A DNA stretch of 64,000 nt from Actinomycetota bacterium (GCA_020160805.1 JAIUPO010000006.1:1-64000), one strand, 5' to 3'. Shown: positions 1 through 11,952, counted from the first letter of the stretch. Program-made: numbers and translations. The notes: generated by a model not told the origin, from the sequence alone.

Positions 1-305
1 GCGGCCGGTGCGGCATACCACCACGCCGCCCGAGGGGCGGTGACCGCTCCCGCGACGACATCGGCATACGACGCCTTCCCCTTGAACTCACACCAGGACG
101 AGCCGGTGACCGGCACCAGAACGCCTGTCGCAAAGGCGGATCGCGGCAGATAGAGCGTCGGCGGGTGGCTGGTCTCGAGCACCTCGACGACGTCGTCGGT
201 CTCGACGACGACCTGGCCCCCGAGCACCACGCGCACCTCGCGGCTCACGCGCCGGACCGCTGGCGGTCTCGGGTAGTCCCACACCGACTCGGTGGCCTCG
301 CTCAT
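1..305 (-). CDS. DUF427 domain protein, 3' part missing
   Basis: The minus-strand frame opens at an ATG at 305 and runs off the left edge with about 101 codons visible. It shows the usual DUF427 signatures: an early VWDYPRPP block, a basic strand ending in VRVVLGG, LETSHPP near residue 45 and SSWCEFKG near residue 68, followed by AAWWYAAP. The DUF427 family is a small conserved fold of unproven biochemical role. The gene has its own short upstream region (306-540), so it is probably not coupled to pepN. Family assignment is firm; function is unknown. Confidence 0.85.
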   Translation of the reverse strand, partial: MSEATESVWDYPRPPAVRRVSREVRVVLGGQVVVETDDVVEVLETSHPPTLYLPRSAFATGVLVPVTGSSWCEFKGKASYADVVAGAVTAPRAAWWYAAPA

Positions 306-344
306 GGGTCAGAGCATGCCGTATGCCGGCTCCCCTCGTAAGCC

Positions 345-479
345 TCAGTCGCGCATCCCGGGCCCGAGGTCGTAGCCGCGGAAGAGGACGGCGTGGTCAG
401 CACCTGCGGCCCGGCCGCCCTGGGCCAGGATCTCCGGAATGAACTCGGACCTTGACCACGACAAATGGCTAAAAGTCAT
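345..479 (-). CDS. possible 44-residue ORF or gene remnant
   Basis: A minus-strand frame from an ATG at 479 encodes 44 residues. Its second half (PEILAQGGRAAGADHAVLF, ending GPGMRD) reads like the tail of a real protein rather than a chance GC-rich frame. I cannot assign a family and see no convincing ribosome binding site. It lies alone in the 235-base gap between the DUF427 gene and pepN. It may be the remnant of a larger deleted gene or a chance frame. Confidence 0.25.
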   Translation of the reverse strand: MTFSHLSWSRSEFIPEILAQGGRAAGADHAVLFRGYDLGPGMRD

Positions 480-540
480 TGAGAACTGCCCACAAGACCC
501 CTGACCTGCCGCGCTGGCACTGACGTCATCAGGCGGGTCG

Positions 541-3006
<2,466 letters not shown>

Positions 3007-3091
3007 CGGGCCCATCCTGCCTGGCCGGGGCCGCCCGCAGGGGTGGAAGCGGGCGACGATCCGGCGGGCATCGGGCTGAAGGCGTTCAGGC

Positions 3092-3958
3092 TCAGGCGCG
3101 CCGCTGCATACCCGAGGCCATCGCCTCGAGGCGAGCGATCCGCTCGCCCATCGGCGGGTGAGTGGCGAAGAAGCGCGAGACGTCCTGGGCGCGGAAGGGG
3201 TTGGCGATCATCATGTGCGAAGCGTTGACGACCTGCGGCGTGGGCGCCAGTGGCGCCCGGCGCGTGCCGGTCTCCAGCTTGCTCAGCGCGGAGGCGAGGG
3301 CCAGCGGGTCGCCGGTGAGCTTGGCGCCGTCCTCGTCCGCGTCATACTCCCGGGTCCGGGAGATCGCCATCTGGATGATCATCGCGGCGAAGGGGGCGAG
3401 CAGCGCCATCCCGAGCATCGCGAGCGGGTTGGGGCGATCCTCATCCGAGCCGCCCCCGAAGAACATCGCCATCTGGGCGACAGAGGTGATGACGCCGGCG
3501 ATCGCCGCGGCGACCGAGCCGGTCAAGATGTCGCGGTTGTAGACGTGCATCAGCTCGTGGCCGAGGACGCCGCGCAACTCGCGCTCGTCGAGCAGTTGGA
3601 CGATGCCCTCGGTGACGCAGACGGCCGCGTGATTGGGGTTGCGGCCGGTCGCGAAGGCGTTGGGGGCGGCGGTCGGCGAGACATAGAGCGCGGGCATCGG
3701 CTTGCCCGCGGCGCTCGAGAGTTCGCGAACGATCCGGTAATAGGCCGGTGCCTGAGCTTCACTGACGGGGTAGGCGCGCATCGCGCGGATCGCGAGCTTG
3801 TCGGAGTTCCAGTACGAATAGAAGGTCGTCGCCAGACCGATGAGCGCGAACAGCCAGATGTAGCGGCCGCTGCTGATGAGCGAACCCATCCCGAGCAGCA
3901 GCACCCAGATGAGGCCGAAGAGTCCAGCGGTCTTCAGACCGTTGAAGTGGTTGTGCAT
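3092..3958 (-). CDS. htpX: membrane zinc protease HtpX
   Basis: 288 residues, the usual HtpX length. HtpX is an integral-membrane M48 metalloprotease that degrades misfolded membrane proteins with its active site facing the cytoplasm. Two hydrophobic segments lie near residues 10-55. The zinc site GHELMH follows near residue 143, then another hydrophobic pair. The third ligand region is REYDADEDGA. The frame stays open far upstream without coding character. The ATG at 3958, preceded by GGACGAG, starts the conserved sequence MHNHFNGLKT. It sits between pepN and the second nuo cluster on the same strand. Confidence 0.94.
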   Translation of the reverse strand: MHNHFNGLKTAGLFGLIWVLLLGMGSLISSGRYIWLFALIGLATTFYSYWNSDKLAIRAMRAYPVSEAQAPAYYRIVRELSSAAGKPMPALYVSPTAAPNAFATGRNPNHAAVCVTEGIVQLLDERELRGVLGHELMHVYNRDILTGSVAAAIAGVITSVAQMAMFFGGGSDEDRPNPLAMLGMALLAPFAAMIIQMAISRTREYDADEDGAKLTGDPLALASALSKLETGTRRAPLAPTPQVVNASHMMIANPFRAQDVSRFFATHPPMGERIARLEAMASGMQRRA

Positions 3959-4032
3959 GTCTCGTCCAACGCCGCCTTGAGGTCGTTTCGTTCCCGGTCC
4001 CGACCGTACCGCGAGGAGGGGCGCCGTCGCAG

Positions 4033-5547
4033 TCAGCGCGCCAGGCCGAGGGCGAGGCCGGGGACGAGCGAGAGGAGCACGAGGGCGGCGGCGAGCAGCA
4101 GCAGGGCGATGCGCAGGCCGGGGTCGAGCCGTGGGGCAGGCGCGGACTCGGCGGTGTCCCCGGGCGTGATCGAGGGGGCGGGGCGCACGGCATACAGCAG
4201 CCACCGCAGGTAAACCGCGATCCCGAGGACGATATTGGCGACGAGGATCGCAACGAGCCACCACTGGCCGGTCGCCACCACGGGCGTGATGGCGACGATC
4301 TTGGCCACCACGCCGAGCACGGCCGGCGGGAGGCCGGCGAGGGTGAGCAGGCCGAGCCCGAGCACGATCGCGAGGAGCGGGCTGCGCCGCGCGAGGCCGC
4401 GGTATGCCGTCAGCGAGCGTTCTCCCGCGCCCTCCGCTCGCGGGTGCACGGCGGCGGTCACGGCGAAGACGGCGAGCGAACCGAGGACATACACCAGCAG
4501 GTAGGCGACCGACGCGCTGACTGCGGTGGGGGTGAGCATGGCGAGCGGCGCGAGCACCCAGCCGGCCTGCGCGATGGTCGACCACGCGAGGAGGCGGACC
4601 GGGTCGTCCGCGCGGAGCGCGACGAGATTGCCGAGCGTCATCGAGGCCGCCGCGAGCACCCCGAGGACCAGGCGGATCGAGTGGCCGTCATCGCTGCCGG
4701 CGGCCGTCACCGAGACCAGCGGGCCGAGGACGACGACAGCCGCACCCACGGCGGCGGCCTTGGAGACGGTGGCGAGATAGGCCGCGATCGGTTCGTCGGA
4801 GACGACGAAGGCCTGCGGGGTCCAGGTGTGGAAGGGCACGGCCGACAGCTTGAAACCCAGGCCCGCCAGGAGGAACAGGATGGACAGCAGGAGCACTCGG
4901 TGCCGCGGTGTGTCGTCGAAGGCGACCCGCAGAGTATCGGTGGAGAAGCTCGCGTCGCCGGTGGCGAGCACCCACAGCCCGATGCCGCAGGCGAGGAAGG
5001 CGAAGGAGGTCAGCGAGACCATGAGCAGCGAGAGCGCACCGCCCTCGGCCCCGCGGCCTCGGCTGAGGGCCACGAGCGCGACGGCGGGCAGGGTGGCGAG
5101 TTCGATGGCGACCAGCCAGGTCGGCAGGTCCCGGGCCGCGACGACCATCACGGCCCCGGTCGTGGCCGCGAGCACCAGGCCCACGGTGACAGCGGGGCCG
5201 CCGCGCTGCATCCGGTCCAGGTGCCGGGTGCCGGGGCCGAGCATGAGCAGCACGAGCAGGCTGCCGGCGAGCGCGATGAGCTGCAGTGTCAGACCGGTCG
5301 GGCCGGTCTCATAGAAGCAACGCGCGTCCGGGCCGGGCAGGCACAGGGTGCGCGTCGGGGTGGCCGTCGTGACGGCATATGGCAGCCCGCCGAGGCCGGC
5401 CCCAAGCGCGGCGAGACCGATCGGCAGGTGCAGCCCACGGGCGCGCGGCGCGAGGGCGTCCACGAGCAGGACGAGAAGGGCGCCGATGGCCGGCGCGAGC
5501 ACGGGCACCAGGACGCGCCAGTCGATCGAGATCAGGCTGGTCGTCAT
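4033..5547 (-). CDS. nuoN: NuoN-like antiporter subunit of second complex I
   Basis: 504 residues, almost entirely hydrophobic, with about 14 predicted membrane segments of the Mrp/NuoN type. The segment GFKLSAVPFHTWTPQAF, near residue 235, is the conserved proton-channel helix of this family with its lysine. It would form one of three membrane proton-pumping units. Its start overlaps the end of the nuoM copy by four bases (ATGA), so the two are translationally coupled. It is distinct from the canonical nuoN at 24478-26040 and is the last gene of this minus-strand operon. Confidence 0.9.
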   Translation of the reverse strand: MTTSLISIDWRVLVPVLAPAIGALLVLLVDALAPRARGLHLPIGLAALGAGLGGLPYAVTTATPTRTLCLPGPDARCFYETGPTGLTLQLIALAGSLLVLLMLGPGTRHLDRMQRGGPAVTVGLVLAATTGAVMVVAARDLPTWLVAIELATLPAVALVALSRGRGAEGGALSLLMVSLTSFAFLACGIGLWVLATGDASFSTDTLRVAFDDTPRHRVLLLSILFLLAGLGFKLSAVPFHTWTPQAFVVSDEPIAAYLATVSKAAAVGAAVVVLGPLVSVTAAGSDDGHSIRLVLGVLAAASMTLGNLVALRADDPVRLLAWSTIAQAGWVLAPLAMLTPTAVSASVAYLLVYVLGSLAVFAVTAAVHPRAEGAGERSLTAYRGLARRSPLLAIVLGLGLLTLAGLPPAVLGVVAKIVAITPVVATGQWWLVAILVANIVLGIAVYLRWLLYAVRPAPSITPGDTAESAPAPRLDPGLRIALLLLAAALVLLSLVPGLALGLAR

Positions 5548-7121
5548 CGAAGGACACCCCCGAAGGGCGTCGGACCAGAGAAGATCAGATACGGCATCAG
5601 GCCCAGCACGATGATCGCGATCGCGAGCACCGCCATCACCAGCGCCTCCACCGGCGTGACGTCACCGGCCCAGTCTCGGGGCGCCTCATCACCCATCCAG
5701 ATCAGCTTGGCGACGCGCAGGCTGTATGCCGCCGCGAGCACCGCCCCGAGGGCTGCCGCGACGGCCAAGCCGCGGATCAACGCGGCGTTTGGGGGTCCGG
5801 CGGTCAGCGCGATCTGGATGCCGTCGATCTCGAATAGCGCGTCGAGGGGGCTGTAGGCGAACCAGCCGATCCGCTCGGCGTCCTGCAGCCACACGATGGG
5901 TGCCGCGGCGCCGCTGCCCTGCGGATTCCACGCGGACGCGATCGCCAGGAACTCCCCCCAGAAACCAGCCAGTCCGGGCAGGCCGAGGCTGCCGGCGAGA
6001 CCGACCATCAGCGCCACCCCCAGGCCGGGCCAGGATTCGCGCAGGGCCGGTCGCACGACGCTGAGGTCGACGCTGCCCCACCGGTCTTTCAGAGCGCCCA
6101 CGACGAAGAAGAGCAGGGCCGAGATGACCCCGTGGGCGACATTGGCGATCAGCGCGGCTTGCAGCCCGAGGCCGGAACCGGTGCCGAGGGCGAGGGCGAC
6201 GAAGCCCATGTGCGCGACCGACGAATAGGCGATCAGCCGTTTCAGGTCGCGCTCGACGAGGCAGATCAGCCCGCCCCAGAGGATGCCGACCACCCCGAGC
6301 GTGGCGAGCAGCGGGCCGACGCGCGCGAAGCCGTCCGGGGTGAGCGCCAACGGCAGGCGGATCAGACCATAGGTGCCCATCTTCAGCAGCACAGCCGCGA
6401 GCAAGACCGAACCGGCCGTGGGCGCGATCGTGTGCGCCGGCGGCAGCCAGGAGTGGAACGGGAAGACCGGCACCTTGACCGCCAGCCCGATGACCAGCAA
6501 CAACGCAATCCACAACTGGGTGTCCGAGGTCAGGCCAGCCGCGAGGACCTGGCGCATGTCGGAGGTGCCGGCCTGCCCGACCAGAGCCAGGATCCCGGTG
6601 AGCATGATGCTCGAGCCGAGGGCGGTGTAAAGCACGAACCGGATCGCCGCCTCGCGACGCGCCACCGGGTCGTGGTTGTCGCCGAAGCGGTGAATCAGCA
6701 CCCACATCGGGATCAGCACGATCTCGAAGGCGATGAAGAAGACGATGAGGTCCCGGGTCCAAAAGGTCGCCAGGGCACCGAGTTCGACGAGGAGGAGCAG
6801 GCCGTAATACAGCCCCGCCGACCCACCTGGCGGCCGGTGCCGCAGGCCGTGCAGCACGACGAGGACCGTGATGCTCGCGGTGAGCAGGGCCAGCGGCGAA
6901 CTGATCTGGTCGGTTGCGAAGTTCGCGCCGATCCCCCAGTCCGCCACCCAGGAACGCTTGATGCGCGCGCCAGATGCCGCAGCGGCCACGGTGGCGACCA
7001 GCGCCCCGGCGGCCGCCGCGAGCGCGAGAAAACCGGCTGCCCCGGCGTTGATCCGGCGCGAGCCGATGATGAGCAACGAGCCGACAACGGCCGGCAGCAC
7101 CATCGCGATGATCAGCCCCAC
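5544..7121 (-). CDS. nuoM: NuoM-like antiporter subunit of second complex I
   Basis: About 525 residues from a GTG at 7121 that overlaps the last ten bases of the nuoL copy; an ATG at 7103 is an alternative. A multi-membrane protein of the proton-antiporter family. The central segment KVPVFPFHSWLPPAHTIAP carries the channel lysine and histidine of NuoM/NuoL proteins, and the SSVAHMGF helix follows. The frame upstream of 7121 is open but is a shadow of nuoL. Predicted role: proton translocation in the membrane arm. Confidence 0.9.
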   Translation of the reverse strand: MGLIIAMVLPAVVGSLLIIGSRRINAGAAGFLALAAAAGALVATVAAAASGARIKRSWVADWGIGANFATDQISSPLALLTASITVLVVLHGLRHRPPGGSAGLYYGLLLLVELGALATFWTRDLIVFFIAFEIVLIPMWVLIHRFGDNHDPVARREAAIRFVLYTALGSSIMLTGILALVGQAGTSDMRQVLAAGLTSDTQLWIALLLVIGLAVKVPVFPFHSWLPPAHTIAPTAGSVLLAAVLLKMGTYGLIRLPLALTPDGFARVGPLLATLGVVGILWGGLICLVERDLKRLIAYSSVAHMGFVALALGTGSGLGLQAALIANVAHGVISALLFFVVGALKDRWGSVDLSVVRPALRESWPGLGVALMVGLAGSLGLPGLAGFWGEFLAIASAWNPQGSGAAAPIVWLQDAERIGWFAYSPLDALFEIDGIQIALTAGPPNAALIRGLAVAAALGAVLAAAYSLRVAKLIWMGDEAPRDWAGDVTPVEALVMAVLAIAIIVLGLMPYLIFSGPTPFGGVLR

Positions 7122-9028
7122 AGCGCCACCCCCGCGACCGCGAGCAGTCCGAGCACGACCCACACGAGGTCGGTCGAGACGCGCTCCTTGGCGTGGCTCC
7201 AGTCGGCGCCGCGACCGGTGAGGGCGGCGATCCAGCCGGGGGCACGGACATAGGTCTCGACGACCTCGCGGTCGACGAAGGCGGCCAGCCGTGCGAGCGC
7301 CAGCACCGGCACCGCGACCACCTTGAGGTATGCCGTGTCCGCGCCAAATCCGTTGCTCGCCAGCGTCATCAGCCGCGCCGGGGGCAGGCTGTCGTCCGGC
7401 CGCAAGTACCAACCGACGACGACACCCGTCCCGATCAGCAGCACGCTGAGCGCGAGCAGGCCAACGCTGACATGGCCCGGATCCAGCGGGCCGACGAGGA
7501 AGACCAATCCGCCCGCCAGCGTGGCGAGCGCCAGCAGCGCCAGCGTGCCCTTGACCAGTGGCCCGGCGTCGCGGTGACCGTGCTCGGCGGCGGTCGCCTG
7601 CGCTTGAGGGGTCGGCGCGCCCCGGCGTCCGGCGACGATTTCGTACGCGCGGGTGGCATAGGCCGCCGTCATCGCCACCGTCACCAGCAGGGCGACGGTG
7701 ACGATGCCCTGCCGCAGGCCCGGTCCGTCACCTCCGATCCACGCGGCGACATCGATGACATGCTCTTTGGAGATGCCTCCGACGGTGAGCGGCACGCCGG
7801 CGAGGGAGATCAGGCCGAGACCCCAGACGGCCTTGGCGAAGGTCGAGTCGGCGCCGATGCCGTCGAGATCGCGGGCGGCGGTGGACCCGGCGAGCACGGC
7901 CAGCCAGCCGACCGTGAGGAAGAGCAGCGCCTTGAAGATGGCGTGCGAGAACAGGTGCCCGGCCGCTGCTGCCGAGCCGTCATCGACGGTGGCGGCCACC
8001 GCGAGGGGGCTGAGCATGACCGCGACCTGGCTGATCGTCGACCACGCGAGGATCCGCTTGACGTCGGTTTGGAAAAAGGCGGTGAAAGCGGCATAGATCA
8101 TCGTCGCGGCGGTCGCCACGGCCAGGACCCACAAGGCCACCGGGGCCTCGAAGAGCACCGGGTGCAGCGCGGTCAAGACCCAGGTGCCGGCGGCGACCAT
8201 GGTTGCCGCGTGGATGAGGGCAGAGGCCGGTGTCGGGCCCTCCATCGCGTCGATCAGCCAGTCCTGGAAGGGAATCTGGGCGGACTTGCCGAGGACACCG
8301 ATGACGAGCGCCGTCATCGCGAGATTGATGAGCGCGGTGTTCGGGCCCAGGCATGACCCGGTGTCCGGGCACGCCCCGGCCACGCTGGAGGTGACGCGCG
8401 AGAGATCGCTCGATGCACCCAAGACCTGCTCGAGATCGCTGGAGCCGGCCAGCGCGATGAGGGCGACGATGCCAATGACGAAGGCGGCGTCGGCGAGCCG
8501 GGTGACGAGGAAGGCCTTGTATGCCGCCCGCCGGGCCGACCCCTTGCGGCTCCAGTGCCCGATGAGCAGATAGGAGCACCAGCCCATGACCTCCCACCCG
8601 ATGAGGGTGAGGATCAGGTCGCGGGAGACCACGAGCAGCAGCATCGCCGCGGCGAAGAGGCTGACGGTGGCGGCGAAGGCCGGTTGGCGGTCGTCGTCGT
8701 GCAGATACCAGCCGGCGAAGACCTGGACCGCGAGCACCACGAGCAGCACGGTGGCGGCGATCGTCACCACGACCGGGCCGGTCGCGATCCGCGCCGGGAA
8801 AAGGGTCAGCTCGGCGGGCGTTGCGGGGTCGGTCGTGCGCAGCACCGGCAGGGCGTATGCGCCGTGCGCTCCCCAGAGCGAAGCCACCCCCAGCCCCGCC
8901 GCGGCCAGGGCCACGACCTGGGCCAGGCCGGAGGCGACCCGCCGGCTCGCCAAACCAGCAGCCAGGACCGCAGGAGCGCCGGCTGCGAGGACGAGGAGGG
9001 CGAGCGCGAGGAGGTGGGGGGCGGTCAT
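7112..9028 (-). CDS. nuoL: NuoL-like antiporter subunit of second complex I
   Basis: 638 residues. NuoL is the most distal pumping subunit and carries a long lateral helix at its C terminus. Visible signatures are the GWEVMGWCSYLLIG segment, KSAQIPFQDWLIDAMEGPTP, and a conserved [12 protein letters not shown] helix. It starts at an ATG overlapping the nuoK stop by four bases. It is clearly a second copy of the gene at 27575-29512, not a fragment. Neighbours in both directions are complex I membrane genes. Confidence 0.92.
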   Translation of the reverse strand: MTAPHLLALALLVLAAGAPAVLAAGLASRRVASGLAQVVALAAAGLGVASLWGAHGAYALPVLRTTDPATPAELTLFPARIATGPVVVTIAATVLLVVLAVQVFAGWYLHDDDRQPAFAATVSLFAAAMLLLVVSRDLILTLIGWEVMGWCSYLLIGHWSRKGSARRAAYKAFLVTRLADAAFVIGIVALIALAGSSDLEQVLGASSDLSRVTSSVAGACPDTGSCLGPNTALINLAMTALVIGVLGKSAQIPFQDWLIDAMEGPTPASALIHAATMVAAGTWVLTALHPVLFEAPVALWVLAVATAATMIYAAFTAFFQTDVKRILAWSTISQVAVMLSPLAVAATVDDGSAAAAGHLFSHAIFKALLFLTVGWLAVLAGSTAARDLDGIGADSTFAKAVWGLGLISLAGVPLTVGGISKEHVIDVAAWIGGDGPGLRQGIVTVALLVTVAMTAAYATRAYEIVAGRRGAPTPQAQATAAEHGHRDAGPLVKGTLALLALATLAGGLVFLVGPLDPGHVSVGLLALSVLLIGTGVVVGWYLRPDDSLPPARLMTLASNGFGADTAYLKVVAVPVLALARLAAFVDREVVETYVRAPGWIAALTGRGADWSHAKERVSTDLVWVVLGLLAVAGVALWG

Positions 9029-9351
9029 ACGTGCCCCTCGGGGTGCGCCGGCGCCGCGCTGGTGACGGAGATGTCGATGCTGTCGCGCCGGCGGAAGACG
9101 GCCACGATGACGGCGAGCGCCAGGACGACCTCGGCCGCGGCGATCGTGATGACGAAGAGCGTGAGGATATTGCCGCCATGCCAGCGGTCCCCGCCGACGG
9201 CGCCCGCGGTGATCAGCAGCAGCCCAGCCCCGGCCAGCATCAGCTCGATGCCGATGAGCACGAGCACGGCGTTCCGGCGGGCGAGCACACCATAGGTGCC
9301 GATCCCGATGAGGGCGGCGGCGACGGCATACGGCAGGGCCAGGTGGATCAC
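9025..9351 (-). CDS. nuoK: NuoK-like subunit of second complex I
   Basis: 108 residues with three hydrophobic segments, matching NuoK/MrpC proteins. The acidic residue in the second segment, IGIELMLAGAGLLL, is the conserved membrane glutamate of the proton path. It begins with GTG at 9351, overlapping the nuoJ stop (GTGA). It ends in a short polar tail slightly longer than that of the main-operon copy (99 residues). Confidence 0.9.
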   Translation of the reverse strand: MIHLALPYAVAAALIGIGTYGVLARRNAVLVLIGIELMLAGAGLLLITAGAVGGDRWHGGNILTLFVITIAAAEVVLALAVIVAVFRRRDSIDISVTSAAPAHPEGHV

Positions 9352-9866
9352 GAGGGGCCTCCGGTCTGGCCGCCCGCGAGCCGGGAGACGCTGAAGGCGC
9401 CGATCAGCGCGCTGAGCAGCAGCAGCGAGATGGCCTCAAAGGGCCAGACCCAGGTGCCGAAGAGATCGCCCGCCAGCGCCGAGGAATCCACCGGCGTCCG
9501 CGCGACCGCCTCACGGCCGGCCAGCGGCAGCAGCACCGCGAGGAGCAGTGCCGAGACGCCCGCGCCGAGGACGGCCGCGAGGGCGCGGTGCAGCCGGGAG
9601 GTCGAATGCTCGGCGCTCGGGCCGATGGGGGCACGGGTGAGCATGAGCGCGAAGATGACGAGGACGACAACCGCCCCGACATACACCAGCACCTGCACGA
9701 GCGCGACGAGCTCGGCACCCAGGACGAGATAACAGCCGGCCAGACCACCGAGGCTGAGCACCAGCCAGAGGGCGGAATGGACGAGTTGGCGCGTGGTGAC
9801 CGCCAGCAGGGCCGCCGCGATCGTCACCGCGCCGGTCGCGAGAAAGGTGATATCGAGGCTCGTCAT
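9348..9866 (-). CDS. nuoJ: NuoJ-like subunit of second complex I
   Basis: 172 residues from the ATG at 9866, with five hydrophobic segments. The third, [18 protein letters not shown], is the characteristic NuoJ helix containing the conserved Tyr-x-Gly-Ala pattern. The reading frame continues upstream as a nuoI shadow, so 9866 is set by the ATGA overlap with the nuoI stop. It is shorter than the main-operon NuoJ (256 residues), which carries an extra C-terminal domain. Confidence 0.9.
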   Translation of the reverse strand: MTSLDITFLATGAVTIAAALLAVTTRQLVHSALWLVLSLGGLAGCYLVLGAELVALVQVLVYVGAVVVLVIFALMLTRAPIGPSAEHSTSRLHRALAAVLGAGVSALLLAVLLPLAGREAVARTPVDSSALAGDLFGTWVWPFEAISLLLLSALIGAFSVSRLAGGQTGGPS

Positions 9867-10468
9867 CCCTCGCCGTCCCCGGGAGGGGGCGCACTCGGCG
9901 CGGGCCGGGCCGGGCGAGCGGGACGCGCCGCACCGCCACCGACGACGCGCGGACCGCGCGCGGGAGCCCGTTGAGACGCGACCTCCGGCACCTCGGCGGC
10001 GCCGGGATCGGGCGCCGGCGGCACGGGCACGCTCTCGACCCAGGACTCCAGCCGGTCCTTCTCGTGCAGCAGGTCGCGGATGTCCAGCTCGGCATACTCG
10101 AACTGCGGGGACCAGAAGAGCGCATCGAAGGGGCACACCTCGACGCAGATGCCGCAGTACATGCACAGCGAATAGTCGATCGCGAAGCGGTCCAGCACAT
10201 TGCGCTGCCGGTCGCGGCCACCGGGCGTCGTCGCCGGGACCGTCTCCTTGTGCGCGTCGATATAGATGCACCAGTCGGGGCACTCGCGTGCGCAGAGCAT
10301 GCACGAGGTGCAGTTCTCGGCGAGCAGGGCGATGACCCCGCGCGTGCGGGCAGGCAGCTCGGGGCGGTGGTGGGGGTATTCCTCGACCTGGGTATGCCGT
10401 GTCAGGGTGCGCGCCGTCGTGGCCAGACCCTTGACCAGGCCCGGCACGATGCCCTTGCGCTCGCTCAT
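9863..10468 (-). CDS. nuoI: NuoI-like 2[4Fe-4S] subunit of second complex I
   Basis: 201 residues. Two complete ferredoxin-type [4Fe-4S] motifs are present: [15 protein letters not shown] near residue 53 and [16 protein letters not shown] near residue 102. These correspond to clusters N6a and N6b, which pass electrons toward NuoB. The last 60 or so residues are a Pro/Ala/Arg-rich tail absent from usual NuoI proteins. With no NuoE, F or G encoded nearby, this subunit is a plausible docking surface for reduced ferredoxin, as proposed for other complex I forms without the NADH module. Confidence 0.92.
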   Translation of the reverse strand: MSERKGIVPGLVKGLATTARTLTRHTQVEEYPHHRPELPARTRGVIALLAENCTSCMLCARECPDWCIYIDAHKETVPATTPGGRDRQRNVLDRFAIDYSLCMYCGICVEVCPFDALFWSPQFEYAELDIRDLLHEKDRLESWVESVPVPPAPDPGAAEVPEVASQRAPARGPRVVGGGAARPARPARPAPSAPPPGDGEG

Positions 10469-10477
10469 CCCGCCACC

Positions 10478-11428
10478 TTAGAGAACCACTCCGACAGCGG
10501 TGATCGCCAACTGCAGCAGCGCGATCGGGATCAGCCACAGCCAGGCCAGCCGCTGCAATTGGTCCTCGCGCAGCCGCGGCCAGGAGACCCGCAGCCAGAT
10601 CAGGATCAAGGCGATGAGGAAGCCCTTGCCGAAGGTCCACGCCCAGCCCAGCCAGTCGTCCAGCGGGCCGCGCCAGCCGCCGAGGAAGAGCACCGCGAAG
10701 AGCAGGGAGAAGAGCACGATCCCGGCATACTCACTGAGCAGGAAGAGCGCGAAGCGCAGGCCGGTGTATTCGGTGTAGGGCCCGAAGACGATCTCGCTGT
10801 CGGCGATCGGCATATCGAAGGGCGGGCGCTGCAGTTCCGCGACGGCTGCGGTGAGGAAGACGAAGGCGCCCGGCAATTGCCACAACAGCCACCACGGGCT
10901 CCACGCCTCGACGATGCCGCCGAGCGAGAGGGTGCCCGCGGCGAGCGCGACGGAGGCGACGGCGAGGATCATGGGCAGTTCATAGGCCAGTAATTGGGCG
11001 GCACTGCGCAGGGCACCGATGAGGGCGTACTTGTTCGCGCTGGCCCAGCCGGCCATCAAGGTGCCGAGGACCCCGATGCTGGTGGCCGCCATGACGAAGA
11101 CCAGGCTCGCCGGCGCCTCCACCGCGGCATAACCCGGGTGCAGTGGGATCGCCGCCAGCGCGAGCAGATAGGGCACCATCGCGAGCATGGGGGCGAGCCG
11201 GAAGACCCGCTTGTCGGCGGCCGCGGGGACCAGATCCTCCTTCTGGACGAACTTGACCCCATCGGCGACCAGCTGCGCCCAGCCGTGGTAGGCCCCGGCA
11301 TACATCGGGCCCAGCCGGCCCTGCATGTGCGCCATCACCTTGTGCTCGGTCTGCCCGACGAGCAGGGGCAGCACGAGCAGCATCGCCAGCGAGGACGCGG
11401 CGCGCAGGATGAGTTCGAGGGCGCTCAT
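10478..11428 (-). CDS. nuoH: NuoH-like subunit of second complex I
   Basis: 316 residues from an ATG at 11428 that overlaps the nuoC stop (ATGA); an in-frame ATG 12 bases upstream is less likely. NuoH forms the quinone-entry chamber with NuoB and NuoD. The visible signatures are the first-loop segment KVMAHMQGRLGPMYAG and the acidic loop FDMPIADSEIVFGPYTEYTG, where most NuoH proteins have E-rich sequence. Eight membrane segments are apparent. It is considerably shorter than the main NuoH, which has N- and C-terminal extensions. Confidence 0.92.
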   Translation of the reverse strand: MSALELILRAASSLAMLLVLPLLVGQTEHKVMAHMQGRLGPMYAGAYHGWAQLVADGVKFVQKEDLVPAAADKRVFRLAPMLAMVPYLLALAAIPLHPGYAAVEAPASLVFVMAATSIGVLGTLMAGWASANKYALIGALRSAAQLLAYELPMILAVASVALAAGTLSLGGIVEAWSPWWLLWQLPGAFVFLTAAVAELQRPPFDMPIADSEIVFGPYTEYTGLRFALFLLSEYAGIVLFSLLFAVLFLGGWRGPLDDWLGWAWTFGKGFLIALILIWLRVSWPRLREDQLQRLAWLWLIPIALLQLAITAVGVVL

Positions 11429-11952
11429 CGCGGCCCCCACTCCGGCGGCGGGACACCGGGCGGCTGCATCTTTCGGCGGCCGGGCCCGCCCGTATGCGGT
11501 TGGCCCGGCTCCTTCGCACCCGGCCAGTCCTTGGCCACCCGGGCCGCGAGATAGAAGTCCTTGCGCAGCGGGTGGCCCTCGAAGCCGTCGGGCAGCAGCA
11601 GCGGGCGCAGGCCGAGGCCGGTGCCGTCGTCGAAGCCGCTGATCGCGAGGCCGAACATCTCGTGCGTCTCACGTTCGTGCCAAGCGGCGCCGGCGAAGAT
11701 GCCGGTGAGGCTGGGCAGTTCACCGCCCTCGGGGACGCGGGTAGTGAGCAGCAGGCCGCGCAGGGCGCGGGGGGCCACGGCATACAGGTGGAGCGTGACC
11801 TCGAAGGCCGGCGGCTCATCGGCCGTGCGATCGACGGCGCTGAGCCAGTCGAAGAAGTCGAAGCCTTCGTCGCGGGCAGCCTGGGCCGCCGCGGCCCACT
11901 CGGCCACGGGCACCTCGCGCCGCTCGTCGGTCACATCGGCCACCCTAGTCAC
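11425..11952 (-). CDS. nuoC: NuoC-like subunit of second complex I
   Basis: About 175 residues. The diagnostic segment is GIFAGAAWHERETHEMFGL near residue 93, followed by GLRPLLLPDGFEGHPLRKDF. The C-terminal tail is short and Gly/Pro-rich. No ATG fits. I chose GTG 11952, which has AGGA five bases upstream; GTGs at 11943 and 11934 are alternatives. NuoC normally pairs with NuoD, yet no nuoD lies in this operon. It is the first gene of the minus-strand run nuoC-H-I-J-K-L-M-N and is divergent from korA. Confidence 0.88.
   Translation of the reverse strand: MTRVADVTDERREVPVAEWAAAAQAARDEGFDFFDWLSAVDRTADEPPAFEVTLHLYAVAPRALRGLLLTTRVPEGGELPSLTGIFAGAAWHERETHEMFGLAISGFDDGTGLGLRPLLLPDGFEGHPLRKDFYLAARVAKDWPGAKEPGQPHTGGPGRRKMQPPGVPPPEWGPR

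Noticed and set aside
6132-7253. Long plus-strand frames opposite nuoM2 and nuoL2 (also 4444-5856 and 7193-8356)
   Set aside because: Antisense shadows of membrane-protein genes; the compositions lack hydrophobic cores or motifs.
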